A stretch of 64,000 bases of DNA from CAYSGX01 sp964518215. GTDB lineage: Bacteria; Bacteroidota; Bacteroidia; Chitinophagales; CAIOSU01. This document shows, piece by piece, positions 26,601 to 35,557 of this stretch. Numbering within the stretch: position 1 is the stretch's first letter; each line of letters begins with the position of its first letter. A program made the position numbers and the translations under genes. Below the pieces are notes generated by a model. It made no database searches, was not told the DNA's origin, and saw nothing but the letters and a program-made list of their open reading frames with translations. The DNA lies in the NCBI GenBank assembly GCA_964518215.1, contig CAZFFP010000004.1, positions 26,811-90,810 of the forward strand. The letters run 5' to 3'.

Positions 26601-27472
26601 GGACCGTTGTCAACAGTAATAAAATAATAGTTAATATCTGAATAATGATGCACCTTATGTTCGAATCTATTATTCGAAGCATTGAACTGCCATTGGTGCG
26701 GACCTTTGGCAAAAAACAAAACATAATCGCCCTGGTCAAATCTTCCATCGCCCTCACCTACAACAATAATCGGATGTTCCACAGGGTCGTCATAACGGAG
26801 GTCCACATTTTCTTCTGGCAACATGCCGCCCCCGTTGCCATAAATGCGAATATTGCGCGGGTCAATATTGGCGGGGTTGATACCTAATTGATTCAAAAAA
26901 TTATAATCCATTCTGTAAACACCATCGGCAGGCACACCTATTTTATACCAGTTACCATATTGTAATACCGAATTGGCTGCCCATACCTGCGAGCGTGAGC
27001 CACTGCGCGTTTGTGGTTTGGCTATTTGCTGCACTACAATTTCGCAACTGATGAGTTTTTCTATTTGTCCCGAAAAATTGTTTTTTCGCACCGGAATAAA
27101 ATATACCGATGCTACCGGTTGTTTTTTGTAAAATCTGATTTTGTAATCAATAATAATTTCGCCCGAAATTTTGCTTTCATCTAATTGGTATTCGCGGGCA
27201 TTTTGCAATGGCTCATACACTGCATTTTCTATTCTGAAAGTTAAATCAACTTCACGGTTTAAAAACACTTCGGTTTGAAATACCGGAAGAAACTGCCGCG
27301 ATTCAGGATTGCCTCCGTTTTTTATTCTGAGAATGTTTCGGTATTGATTAGTGCCGGTTTGAACTCTTTCGGGCGAATCAGCCCAATCGCAGCGCACTTG
27401 TAATTTTGTTTGAGCCGAAACGTTTAGCGCTATGAAAAGTGAAAAAGCTGTGAGTAAATGTTTAAGGTTCAT
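23639..27472 (-). CDS. porU: Type IX secretion sortase PorU
   Basis: PorU is the C25 gingipain-like sortase that removes the C-terminal domain of T9SS cargo and attaches it to A-LPS at the cell surface. The 1277 residues start at the internal ATG 27472, which opens a signal peptide (MNLKHLLTAFSLFIALNVSA); the 20 codons before it are not signal-like. The catalytic pair is the His of NFIGHGGVNGW (near 785) and the Cys of FVTATCEFSKFD (near 820). The C-terminal region has a NYPNPFTTSTSFQFEH segment like a FlgD/sorting-type beta domain, which keeps PorU itself on the surface. It begins a porU-porV operon, divergent from the sprF/gldJ operon. Confidence 0.95.
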   Translation of the reverse strand: MNLKHLLTAFSLFIALNVSAQTKLQVRCDWADSPERVQTGTNQYRNILRIKNGGNPESRQFLPVFQTEVFLNREVDLTFRIENAVYEPLQNAREYQLDESKISGEIIIDYKIRFYKKQPVASVYFIPVRKNNFSGQIEKLISCEIVVQQIAKPQTRSGSRSQVWAANSVLQYGNWYKIGVPADGVYRMDYNFLNQLGINPANIDPRNIRIYGNGGGMLPEENVDLRYDDPVEHPIIVVGEGDGRFDQGDYVLFFAKGPHQWQFNASNNRFEHKVHHYSDINYYFITVDNGPGKRISGVSSVGNPNVTVSTFDDFRFHENDEYNFLQSGREWYGDIFNFSITSRDFNFDFPNIDASSPVLVKSALAARSTTATSTFNLSANGQVFHTETINTVGAEYTQPYATESIKFTSFNSNSGNITLRVQFSNPSSSAEGYINYISLNARRNLTMAGNQLQFRDKNSVGAGNLSLFRLQNVSGNLRIWDVTDPMNPFQINHSMSGNTAEFSVATDNLKEFVAFYDNASFSAPTAVGKIDNQNLHSFGQPQMIIITNNALYNDAISLATYHIQQNNMSVKVAKVGEIYNEFSSGTPDISAIRDFVRMVYDKAGSDTSQMPKYLLLFGDASYDFKDRLSNNTNFAPTYQSPASLSPIATFNTDDYFGCLDESEGGSMIDNNDYLDIAIGRLPVKNSSEAQAVINKIKVYQSTASLGSWRNELCFVADDGDNNIHSNDAERISSYIDTFHANYNIDKIYLDAYNMVATPGGNRYPDVNDAINRKIFSGALLVNFIGHGGVNGWTHERVLTINDINSWENIDKLPVFVTATCEFSKFDDPAFTSAGELVLLSPRGGAIAMVTTLRLVFASANYTLNNAFMRNVFEHSFTNYPSIGQVMTTAKNQILNVSDDTNLRKFALLGDPSVVMNYPRQNVSVITITGIRSVITDTLRALSKVTITGEVRDLFGNKLDNFNGRAYPTIFDKPSTIQTLANISGSNVRNFGLYRNIIYRGKASVTNGEFSFTFVVPKDISYTYGPGKISLYAENGIYDAHGSSPVIVGGTADSFAVDNKGPEIKIYMNDEKFVFGGITDDSPILIVQLEDENGINTVGSGIGHDITGVLDQNTQSTYVLNQYYQAELDNYQKGEVRYPLRRLPEGRRTIRVKAWDVYNNSSEGYTEFVVSSSAEIALAHVLNYPNPFTTSTSFQFEHNKPGQPLFVQVKIFTVSGKLVKTIEQEMLSDGYRIDNVKWDGLDDFGDRIGRGVYVYKLNVRSLLDGASAHKFEKLVILK

Positions 27473-27584
27473 GGGCAAAAAGTTGAAAGGAATTTCAGGG
27501 TGTTTGATTTTTGGATACCTTCGTAAACGCATTCCTCTGTAATGTATTTTATCTGTTCAAATAGAAATTGAATAAAAAGGTTCG

Positions 27585-28604
27585 ATGACAAAAGTGAAAA
27601 AAAATCTGTTGCCTTTCATTTTATTATGCTGTTGTATATGGACGGCACAGGCTCAAAGCCCCGAATTTAGCCAGTTTTTTGCTTCCCCTCTACAATTAAA
27701 TCCCGCATTAGCCGGCATTTCTTACGGTCCGAGAGTCAATCTCAACTATCGCAATCAATGGCCCAACATAGATAAAGGATATGTTACCTATGCCGTTTCA
27801 TACGACCAACACATTGAAAAACTCAGTGGCGGCATTGGTGTAGCGGTTTTGGCAGATAATATTGCCGGTGGCTTAATGAATAATTATTCCATTCAGGCAA
27901 TGTATTCTTATCAGGTAGCTTTCAAAAGAAAATTCGGTTTAAAAATGGGCGTATCGGGCGGCATTGGTACCAAGCGCTTAGACTGGAACCGCCTCACTTT
28001 TCAAGACCAAATCAATCCTATTTATGGTTTTCAAGATGCCTTTGGAAATAATAATCCAACAGGAGAAACCGTGCCTCAGAATGCTTCCATATTATACCCC
28101 GACTTTGGAGCGGGATTTATTTTCTTCACTCCTAAAGTATATGCCGGAGTGGGCGTTAAGCATTTGAACATGCCTAAAGAATCGCTGTTTGGTAATGATA
28201 ACCGCTTGCCCCTGCGCTATGCGATTCATGCCGGATACTCCTGGGATTTAACCCCGAGGAAAAAAAATGACAATGTTTTTCTTTCGCCCAATATTGTGCT
28301 GATTCAACAATCGAATTTTTCTCAATTAAACTTGGGCGCTTATTTCCACTATAATTTTATTTATTTCGGAACGTTTTATCGCAACACATTTAAAAACAGC
28401 GATGCGGTTATCGGTATAGTGGGTTTCAGAATAGAATATGTGCGTATCGGGTATAGTTATGATTTCACTATATCTGATTTAAGTCTGAATACAGGAGGCG
28501 CTCACGAAATATCGTTTGTGTTCAATTGGGGTGGCGATAATAACTCGCTTAGACCCAAAGGAAAAACTGCCCGATTGGATTGTCCAGGGGTGCTGAATTT
28601 TTGA
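27585..28604 (+). CDS. PorP/SprF family type IX secretion membrane protein
   Basis: 339 residues: a signal peptide (to about 24) and an outer membrane beta-barrel of the PorP/SprF family, with the signature start SPEFSQFFASPLQLNPALAG and the RNQWP motif. In T9SS, PorP-type proteins sit next to the PorK/N ring, while SprF-type paralogues help secrete and attach type B cargo. Paralogues are many, so I do not choose. It stands between porU (divergent, 112 bp) and gldJ (downstream, 70 bp). The end KTARLDCPGVLNF is typical of the family. Confidence 0.92.
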   Translation: MTKVKKNLLPFILLCCCIWTAQAQSPEFSQFFASPLQLNPALAGISYGPRVNLNYRNQWPNIDKGYVTYAVSYDQHIEKLSGGIGVAVLADNIAGGLMNNYSIQAMYSYQVAFKRKFGLKMGVSGGIGTKRLDWNRLTFQDQINPIYGFQDAFGNNNPTGETVPQNASILYPDFGAGFIFFTPKVYAGVGVKHLNMPKESLFGNDNRLPLRYAIHAGYSWDLTPRKKNDNVFLSPNIVLIQQSNFSQLNLGAYFHYNFIYFGTFYRNTFKNSDAVIGIVGFRIEYVRIGYSYDFTISDLSLNTGGAHEISFVFNWGGDNNSLRPKGKTARLDCPGVLNF

Positions 28605-28630
28605 TTTTAAAATAAATCCCCTTACTTTAG
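28601..28630 (+). promoter_or_regulatory. Predicted gldJ promoter
   Basis: TTG (28601-28603), 19 bp, then TACTTTAG (28623-28630), one mismatch from TAnnTTTG. The TTG overlaps the last codons of the sprF-like gene, so gldJ can be expressed apart from it. The ATG is 44 bp downstream. Confidence 0.45.
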
Positions 28631-28674
28631 CGTTCCTAAAAAATTGTTAATTGGCCCAAAAACCACAAAATCAC

Positions 28675-30144
28675 ATGAAAAATCTTAAAAGCCTATTATT
28701 TTTTGCTCTTGCAGGCATTGTTGTTTCAGGCTTATCCTCCTGCTCAAAAGAAAGTTCGTCAAAAACCGGATGGGGCTACAACGACCCCGATTTTGGTGGA
28801 TTTGAAGTCGTTAAGTATGTCGGACAGGAAACCGGTCCCGGCTTAGTATTTATTGAAGGCGGCACTTTTTTAATGGGTCAAACCGAGCAAGACATTGCTT
28901 ACGATTACAACAATATTCCTCGTAGAGTAACCGTGAGTTCATTTTATATGGACGAAACTGAAGTAGCCAATGTTGACTACCGCGAATATCTCTATTGGTT
29001 AAACCGTGTATTTGGAGCCGATTATCCCGAAGTGTATCGCAAAGCGCTTCCCGACACTTTGGTTTGGAGAGATGAATTAGCTTATAACGAGCCTTATGTG
29101 GAATATTACTTCCGCCACCCTGCGTACAACGACTATCCTGTAGTAGGAGTTAACTGGCTTCAGGCAGTAGAATATTGCAAATGGAGAAGCGACCGTGTAA
29201 ACGAATTGATGTTGATTGAAAAAGGTGTTTTGAACAAAAACCCCAATCAAGTAAACGAAGATAACTTTAATACCGACTCATACCTTGCCGGACAATATGA
29301 AGGAAGTGTTCGTAAAAATCTTCCCGATTTAGACCCCAATGGTGCAGGCGAAAGATCTGTGCGTTTTGAAGATGGTATTATGCTGCCTGCCTACCGTCTG
29401 CCTACAGAAGCGGAATGGGAGTATGCAGCGTTGGGTTTGAAAGGCAATCAGCCTTACAACGATGAAGAAAGAATTACCGACAGAAGATTATATCCATGGA
29501 ATGGTCATAGCCTACGTTATCCTAAAGGTGGTGGTTGGCAAGGTAAGTTCATGGCTAACTTCAAACGTGGTAAAGGTGATAACATGGGTATTGCAGGTAA
29601 ACTGAACGACAATGCTTCTATTACTGCTCCCGTGGCTTCATTTTGGCCCAACGACTTCGGTCTTTACAATATGGCAGGAAACGTAAGCGAATGGGTAGCC
29701 GATGTATACAGACCTTTAACTTTCTTAGATGAAGACGATTTCAATCCTTATCGCGGAAACGTGTTTATGCAAAAAACTTTAGATGCCGATGGTATTCCGA
29801 TTGAGAAAGACAGCTTAGGTCGTTTACAATATGAAGAAGTAAAAGAAGAAGACAATGTAAACCGCAGAAACTACAAAAAAGCAGATGTTATCAACTTTTT
29901 GGATGGCGATACCGAATCTGAAGTATCCTACAGCTTTGGTATTTCTTCTTTGATTTCTGACAAAGCAAGAGTTTACAAAGGCGGTTCATGGGAAGACAGA
30001 GCTTATTGGTTGACTCCCGGAACCCGTAGATTTTTAGATCAGGAGCAAGGCTCACGCAGCATTGGTTTCCGTTGTGCTATGGACAGGGTGGGTAGTCCCG
30101 GAGGAAACAACGTGAAAGGCGGAAACAATTTCAAAAAACGTTAA
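28675..30144 (+). CDS. gldJ: Gliding motility / T9SS lipoprotein GldJ
   Basis: GldJ is an outer-membrane lipoprotein of the formylglycine-generating-enzyme-like fold that is needed for gliding and stable GldK in Flavobacterium. The 489 residues start at ATG 28675, with a lipobox signal (VVSGLSSC, Cys about 24). The SKTGWGYNDPDFGGF block after it is specific for GldJ. The enzyme-like fold follows (GPGLVFIEGGTFLMGQ, DETEVANVDYREYL, YPVVGVNWLQAVEYCKWRSDRVNE, RLPTEAEWEYAA, GNVSEWVADVY, VYKGGSWEDRAYW). The fold is probably not catalytic here. murF follows, as in flavobacteria. A strong terminator ends the gene. Confidence 0.93.
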   Translation: MKNLKSLLFFALAGIVVSGLSSCSKESSSKTGWGYNDPDFGGFEVVKYVGQETGPGLVFIEGGTFLMGQTEQDIAYDYNNIPRRVTVSSFYMDETEVANVDYREYLYWLNRVFGADYPEVYRKALPDTLVWRDELAYNEPYVEYYFRHPAYNDYPVVGVNWLQAVEYCKWRSDRVNELMLIEKGVLNKNPNQVNEDNFNTDSYLAGQYEGSVRKNLPDLDPNGAGERSVRFEDGIMLPAYRLPTEAEWEYAALGLKGNQPYNDEERITDRRLYPWNGHSLRYPKGGGWQGKFMANFKRGKGDNMGIAGKLNDNASITAPVASFWPNDFGLYNMAGNVSEWVADVYRPLTFLDEDDFNPYRGNVFMQKTLDADGIPIEKDSLGRLQYEEVKEEDNVNRRNYKKADVINFLDGDTESEVSYSFGISSLISDKARVYKGGSWEDRAYWLTPGTRRFLDQEQGSRSIGFRCAMDRVGSPGGNNVKGGNNFKKR

Positions 30145-30165
30145 TAGATTTTCAAAAACAAATAA

Positions 30166-30199
30166 AAAATGTCCTGCAATTTTGCGGGACATTTTTATT
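30166..30199 (+). terminator. Terminator between gldJ and murF, abutting the murF start codon
   Basis: AAAATGTCCTGCA (30166-30178) pairs with TGCGGGACATTTT (30183-30195) with one T-G wobble and an ATTT loop; a short T-run follows. The murF ATG is at 30201, only 5 bases after the hairpin. Either murF has a promoter inside this 56 bp spacer or it depends on read-through. Confidence 0.85.
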
Positions 30200-30200
30200 T

Positions 30201-31361
30201 ATGGACATATCATCGCTATATCAAGTTTTTAAAACTCAGTGCAGCCGTATTTCAACCGATAGCCGTAAGGCACAGCCGGGCGATTTGTTTTTTGCATTGA
30301 AAGGCGAAAATTTCGATGGCAATCGCTTCGCCAAAGATGCGCTCGAGAAAGGAGCATTGTATGCAGTAATTGATAATGCCGAATTTGCCCTGAACGAAAA
30401 ATATATTGTGGTGGAAAATACTCTTACTGCATTAAAGCAGTTGGCAAATTATCACCGGCAGCAATTTCACATGCCGTTCATTGCCATAGCCGGCAGCAAT
30501 GGTAAAACCACTACCAAAGAATTGTTGAGTGAAGTTTTAAAAACCTCATTCGTTACNNNNNNNNNNNNNNNNNNNNNNNNNNNNNNNNNNNNNNNNNNNN
30601 NNNNNNNNNNNNNNNNNNNNNNNNNNNNNNNNNNNNNNNNNNNNNNNNNNNNNNNNGAACTGTATGAGCATTTGCAACAAAATAACGGAACAGCTTTCGT
30701 AAGTTCTTTGCAAATTGATTTGATGCAGGCGGCTGCCATGGTTCAGAACAAGATTACTTACGGAAATGAAAATGCTCAAGTGAGCGGTCGCATCATCAGG
30801 TTGTTTCCCTATCTTGAAATTTCGGTGAAACATGATAGCGATGAGGTTACTGTAGCCACACAACTCACCGGAAAATACAATTTTGAAAACATCATGGCGG
30901 CAGTTGCCATCGGTTTGCATTTTAATGTGCCGATGAGTTTGATAAAAAAAGCCATTGAACAATATCAACCCTCCAACAATCGCTCGCAGATTTTGAAACT
31001 TGGCAGCAATACCTTTATCATGGATGCATACAATGCCAATCCGAGCAGCATGAGCGAGGCATTAGACAATTTGAATTTGATTGAGGCTGAAAATAAAATT
31101 GCCATTATTGGCGATATGCTCGAATTAGGGGAAGCATCGGAAGAAGAACATTTGCTTATAGCTTTGAAACTGAAGAACATGAACCTGCAACAGATAATTC
31201 TTGTGGGAAGCGAATTCAAAAAAGTAAGTAAAAAACTAAACTGCCTGCATTTTGAAAATACTGCCCAACTGAAAGATTGGTATTCCAAGCAGCATATTGA
31301 AAACACACTTTTTCTTCTCAAAGGCTCCCGGGGTATAGCTTTAGAAAGAATGCTTTCGTAG
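30201..31361 (+). CDS. murF: UDP-MurNAc-tripeptide-D-Ala-D-Ala ligase MurF (contains an assembly gap)
   Basis: MurF adds D-Ala-D-Ala to complete the peptidoglycan precursor. The N-terminal MurF-specific domain (SRISTDSRKAQPGDLFFALKG) and the P-loop GSNGKTTTKE (about 94-103) are present before the gap, and the C-terminal Mur ligase domain after it (DAYNANPSSMSEALDNL, GDMLELGEASEEEH). Known sequence gives 352 residues; the family is usually about 420-450. The missing part would hold the central-domain block with the VGNLNNHIG and EMG motifs, about 75 residues. The frame on the two sides agrees only if the true gap is 1 modulo 3. The gene is intact as far as can be seen. Confidence 0.93.
   Translation: MDISSLYQVFKTQCSRISTDSRKAQPGDLFFALKGENFDGNRFAKDALEKGALYAVIDNAEFALNEKYIVVENTLTALKQLANYHRQQFHMPFIAIAGSNGKTTTKELLSEVLKTSFVXXXXXXXXXXXXXXXXXXXXXXXXXXXXXXXXXXELYEHLQQNNGTAFVSSLQIDLMQAAAMVQNKITYGNENAQVSGRIIRLFPYLEISVKHDSDEVTVATQLTGKYNFENIMAAVAIGLHFNVPMSLIKKAIEQYQPSNNRSQILKLGSNTFIMDAYNANPSSMSEALDNLNLIEAENKIAIIGDMLELGEASEEEHLLIALKLKNMNLQQIILVGSEFKKVSKKLNCLHFENTAQLKDWYSKQHIENTLFLLKGSRGIALERMLS
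30557..30656. other. Assembly gap, exactly 100 N
   Basis: A run of 100 N inside murF. By comparison with the family, about 225 bp should be missing, so the run length is a placeholder. Confidence 0.95.
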
Positions 31362-31484
31362 AGGATTTTAATATTTTCTGAATTTTATAAAGGAATATAA
31401 TTTATTTTAATTATTTTCAGAAAAGTATTCTTCAGAAAAAATATCGTCTTTCAGTTTTTCTTCTAAAACTAAAACCCCTCAACC

Positions 31485-34400
31485 ATGAAAAAGCTCACCC
31501 TCTTTTTTGCATTCTTGTGTGTAGTATGCATGAATGTATATGGACAACTTACCGTTGTCGGAAATGTTACTGACATTACCTGCAATGGCAGTAATGACGG
31601 CTCTATATTCCTGAATGTAACCGGAGGACAACCGCCATATCAATATTTGTGGAGTAATGGCTCTACAACAGAGCCTATAACCGGATTGTCTGCCGGAACA
31701 TATACAGTAACGGTAACAGATGCCAATACCCTAACCGCAATCGAAAATTTCACCATTACCGAGCCTGCTGCTGTTGTGATTTTGAATGTGTTTACTACCA
31801 ATGTATCATGTATCGGATTGTGTGATGGAAGCATAGAGATTATAGCAACAGGAGGAGTCGGGAGTTTAGAGTTTAGTTTGGACGGGGGAAATAATTTTAT
31901 GGCGATGAATTTTGCAACTAATTTATGCGCGGGTAATTATTTCGTTGTAGTGCGAGATTTAAATAATTGCTTCGCTCAATCAATTGCTGTCATTAACGAA
32001 CCCCAGCCTATAACAGTAACCGGTGCTATTACTCATGCAACCTGTGGCGGGGGATGCGATGGCTCTATAACACCAACTGTAATTGGAGGTGTGGCGCCTT
32101 ATACTTTCTTTTGGAGTAATGGGCAAACTAACCCGATAGTAACTTCTGCCTGTGTAGGAACTTATATGGTTACCATTACCGATGCTTTCGGCTGTAGTGA
32201 CTCAAACACCTTCACCGTGCAGTATACAGGTTCAGGAAATATTAACATAAGTGGAGCGGTAACTCCATCTGCCTGCGGACAAAATAACGGGGCTATCAAT
32301 TTGACGGTTACCGGAGGAACACCGCCTTTAACTATTTTATGGTCAACAGGCGAAACAAGTCAGAATATTTCGGGTTTGTCTGCCGGTCTGTATCAGGTAA
32401 CAGTTTTTGATATTATCGGTTGTTCGCTTGCCGAATCATTCTTAGTAAGCGATACGGATATTGATTTTTGGTTAGATTCAACAGATATTATCTGCAATAG
32501 TCCCGGAAGTATTACGGCTCACTTTACTGGTGGAACCGCTCCGTTTATCATTGACTGGGGCGATGGCAATCTAAGCCAACCAAATACTTCTCCGGTTACT
32601 AACTTGGTTCCAACGCCAGGCATCTATACAGTTACCATTCAAGATGCCAACCAATGCTTTGCTGCTGCCACTGCCACCATCATCGAGGCAGGCGTGGCAG
32701 TGTCTCTTGCAGATTCGGTGCAGCCGGTGGGATGTGCGGCAGCCACAGGAATGTTGGAAGCGGCTGCTTCGGGAGGCACGCCACCTTATCTTTTTCTTTG
32801 GAGTAATAGTGCCACTACTGCCATCATTGATAATATTTCGGCAGGAACTTATACGGTAACAGTTACTGATGGCGCGGGTTGTTCGGCTACACGCACATTT
32901 ACATTACCTGCCAATACTCAAGGCTTGAGTGTAACGGTTGTTTCAACGCCTGCCAATTGCAGTGGTGCAGGTGGCGCTGCTTCGGTGAGTGTTACTGGCG
33001 GACAAGCCCCCTATCAATATGAATGGAACACTGGCGAAACAACATTTCAAATTGCAGGATTGCCTTCAGGTGTTTATTCTGTTACAATAACTGATGCCAC
33101 CGGCTGTTCTGTTATCCGTAATGTCTGGGTTGGACATGCAAGCCAGTTGTTTTATGTGTATTTGAATGCTACCCAAACAAACTGCACCAACAATGGAACT
33201 ATTACTGCCACTGCAAGCAATGGAACACCTCCTTATTCGTATTCGTGGAGCAATGGAAACACTACCAATGCTATTTCGGGTTTGGCTCCGGGAACTTATA
33301 CGCTGACTGTTACCGACAGCTTAGGTTGTGTAAAAACTGCCACGCGAACTATTAATACATCCTGCCATAATGTGGTTACAGGAAATGTGTTTAATGACCT
33401 GAATGGCGATTGCATAAAAGATGCGGGAGAACAATCGCTTAGCTCGGTGAGCGTAAGAGCAACCAATGGCTCACAGGTTTACACGGGCAGCGCAAATTCC
33501 AACGGAGATTATACGATTAGAATAGGAATGAGCGGAACATTTACTTTGTCGGTTTACTCAAACACATACAGTTGTAGTAATTTTCAGTTGTGCGGAAATA
33601 ATTCTGTAACATTTCCCGGTTTAGGAGATACTCTTGTTCAGAATATTGCTTTAGAAAATACAACAGGCTTTGACTTAACTATTCATCCCGGATGGTCATC
33701 GGCAAATCCCGGATTTCAGAAAACATATTGGGTAATGCCTTATAACCGTTCGGTTATTCCATTTACTGGAACTGCCACAGTTACTTTTGTTTACGATTCT
33801 AATCTTATCTATCAGTCGAGCGGTGCGCCACAACCCGTGCATGATGCTGTTAACCACACCTTAACATGGACAGTAAACAACGTTCCTTCACCAAGTTTTG
33901 TATGGAACAACAGGTTTCTTAACTATTTTATGGTTCCTGTGAATTTACCGTTAGGCTATCAGCTTCAAAGTAATTTTTACATTGAACCAACTTCCGGAGA
34001 TTGTAATGTCTCCAACAATCATTTATATATCGCACAAACAGTTACCGGCTCTTACGACCCGAACGAAAAAGAAGTGTTTCCCGATGGCGATATTCTCGAA
34101 GAAGATTCGGTGCTCACTTATACTATTCATTTTCAGAATACCGGAACCGACACCACGCATTTTGTAATTCTTAAAGACACGCTGTCTTCTTATCTCGATG
34201 CTGCTACTGTCGAAAATATTGCTTCGAGTCATGACTTTTCAGCATTTGAAATTTCTGACCAAGGCATTCTTACTTGGATTTTCAATCCATTGTATTTGCC
34301 CGATAGCACCACCAACGAACCCGAAAGCAAAGGTTATGTTATGTTCACGGTGAAGAAGAATGCCGACCTCCCTATAGGCACTGAAATAGAAAATACTGCC

Positions 34401-34730
34401 GCCATTTATTTCGACTATAACGAGCCGATTATCACCAACACCGTTGTCAACACCTTAACATTACCTGTAGGAATAGGAAATCAAGAATTAGAAATCAGAA
34501 ATGAAATGTTAGTATATCCCAATCCGGCAAACAACATGGTATATTTTGTTCCGAAGAACAGACAGGTTGCTTTGAGAAAAATTGAGCTGTTCGACTTGAG
34601 CGGAAGAACGATGCTGATTGCTGAAAAAGAAAACAGCATTAATATCAGTCGCTTGTCGCAAGGCATGTATATCTATCGCGTGCAGGATGAAGATGGTGTT
34701 ATGTATCAGGGGAAATTATTCAGGCACTAA
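31485..34730 (+). CDS. SprB-repeat surface protein with T9SS sorting tail
   Basis: 1081 residues with a signal peptide (MKKLTLFFAFLCVVCMNVYG). Residues about 25-625 are tandem SprB-type repeats of 65-80 residues, each with a pattern like DGSIFLNVTGGQPPYQYLWSNG, ISGLSAGTYTVTVTDA and one or two cysteines. A SdrD-like segment follows (GNVFNDLNGDCIKDAGE, about 633), then a DUF7619-type conserved repeat domain (SYDPNEKEVFPDGDI, LTYTIHFQNTGTDTTHFVILKDTL, IYFDYNEPIITNTV). The C-terminus is a type A T9SS sorting domain (VYPNPANNMVYF to YQGKLFRH). SprB in Flavobacterium is the gliding adhesin; this is a smaller relative and probably an adhesin or matrix protein. It is monocistronic. Confidence 0.9.
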   Translation: MKKLTLFFAFLCVVCMNVYGQLTVVGNVTDITCNGSNDGSIFLNVTGGQPPYQYLWSNGSTTEPITGLSAGTYTVTVTDANTLTAIENFTITEPAAVVILNVFTTNVSCIGLCDGSIEIIATGGVGSLEFSLDGGNNFMAMNFATNLCAGNYFVVVRDLNNCFAQSIAVINEPQPITVTGAITHATCGGGCDGSITPTVIGGVAPYTFFWSNGQTNPIVTSACVGTYMVTITDAFGCSDSNTFTVQYTGSGNINISGAVTPSACGQNNGAINLTVTGGTPPLTILWSTGETSQNISGLSAGLYQVTVFDIIGCSLAESFLVSDTDIDFWLDSTDIICNSPGSITAHFTGGTAPFIIDWGDGNLSQPNTSPVTNLVPTPGIYTVTIQDANQCFAAATATIIEAGVAVSLADSVQPVGCAAATGMLEAAASGGTPPYLFLWSNSATTAIIDNISAGTYTVTVTDGAGCSATRTFTLPANTQGLSVTVVSTPANCSGAGGAASVSVTGGQAPYQYEWNTGETTFQIAGLPSGVYSVTITDATGCSVIRNVWVGHASQLFYVYLNATQTNCTNNGTITATASNGTPPYSYSWSNGNTTNAISGLAPGTYTLTVTDSLGCVKTATRTINTSCHNVVTGNVFNDLNGDCIKDAGEQSLSSVSVRATNGSQVYTGSANSNGDYTIRIGMSGTFTLSVYSNTYSCSNFQLCGNNSVTFPGLGDTLVQNIALENTTGFDLTIHPGWSSANPGFQKTYWVMPYNRSVIPFTGTATVTFVYDSNLIYQSSGAPQPVHDAVNHTLTWTVNNVPSPSFVWNNRFLNYFMVPVNLPLGYQLQSNFYIEPTSGDCNVSNNHLYIAQTVTGSYDPNEKEVFPDGDILEEDSVLTYTIHFQNTGTDTTHFVILKDTLSSYLDAATVENIASSHDFSAFEISDQGILTWIFNPLYLPDSTTNEPESKGYVMFTVKKNADLPIGTEIENTAAIYFDYNEPIITNTVVNTLTLPVGIGNQELEIRNEMLVYPNPANNMVYFVPKNRQVALRKIELFDLSGRTMLIAEKENSINISRLSQGMYIYRVQDEDGVMYQGKLFRH

Positions 34731-34772
34731 ACTAAAACTAAGCCCTATTTTTGTCGCACAAAAAAATCATAC

Positions 34773-35555
34773 ATGGCTTATCAATTTCTTACTTACGAAA
34801 CATCGGGCAGCATTGCTACCATTACCATGAATCGCCCCGATGTATATAATGCATTCAATAACGAACTCACATTCGAATTGCAGGAGGCTTTTAAAGAAGC
34901 GGGAAAAGATAAAAACGTGCGCTGCATAGTTTTGACCGGTGCAGGCAAAGCGTTTTGCAGCGGACAAGATTTGAAGTCGGCTCGCGGCAGCGAATTCAAA
35001 GGGTTTTCCGATTCGATTCATAAGCGATACAATCCGCTGATTCGCGCCATGCGCAATATGCCCAAACCTATTATTTGCAAACTCAACGGAGTGGCGGCAG
35101 GGGCTGGCGCTTCATTAGCTTTAGCCTGCGATTTTATTATTGCTTCTGAAAAAGCCATGCTGATAGAAGTGTTTGTCAATATAGGATTGGTGATGGATTC
35201 AGGCTCTTCGTTTTTTCTTCCAAAATTAGTAGGACCTCAACGCGCCTTCGAATATGCTACAATGGCAACGCGCATCAGTGCTGAAGAAGCTCATAAAATT
35301 GGTATGGTGAATCGTGTAGTGGCTCCCGAAGCTTTGGATGAATCGGTGAACGAAGTAGCCGCTTTTTATGCCAATGCTCCAACCAAAGCCATTGGGCTGA
35401 TGAAAAAAATGATTAACAAATCAATGAATGCCGATTTGGATACCATGCTCGAATACGAAGCCTACTGTCAGGATATTGCCGGCAGCACCCACGATTATCA
35501 GGAAGGCGTGAATGCCTTTTTGGAAAAACGCAAAGCCGAATTTAAAGGAGCGTAA
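34773..35555 (+). CDS. Enoyl-CoA hydratase/isomerase family protein (PaaG-like)
   Basis: 260 residues with the crotonase fold. The oxyanion-hole parts are CSGQDLKSA (about 66-74) and NGVAAGAGASLALACD (about 107-122). The VNIGLVMDSGSSFFLPKLVG segment (about 136-155) has Asp in the position where hydratases have the second Glu, the pattern of the PaaG isomerases of phenylacetate degradation. No other paa genes are present, so the CoA substrate remains open. A -7-like TATTTTTG lies at 34746, 20 bp before the ATG. It is convergent with hutG, 2 bp away. Confidence 0.88.
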   Translation: MAYQFLTYETSGSIATITMNRPDVYNAFNNELTFELQEAFKEAGKDKNVRCIVLTGAGKAFCSGQDLKSARGSEFKGFSDSIHKRYNPLIRAMRNMPKPIICKLNGVAAGAGASLALACDFIIASEKAMLIEVFVNIGLVMDSGSSFFLPKLVGPQRAFEYATMATRISAEEAHKIGMVNRVVAPEALDESVNEVAAFYANAPTKAIGLMKKMINKSMNADLDTMLEYEAYCQDIAGSTHDYQEGVNAFLEKRKAEFKGA

Positions 35556-35557
35556 TT

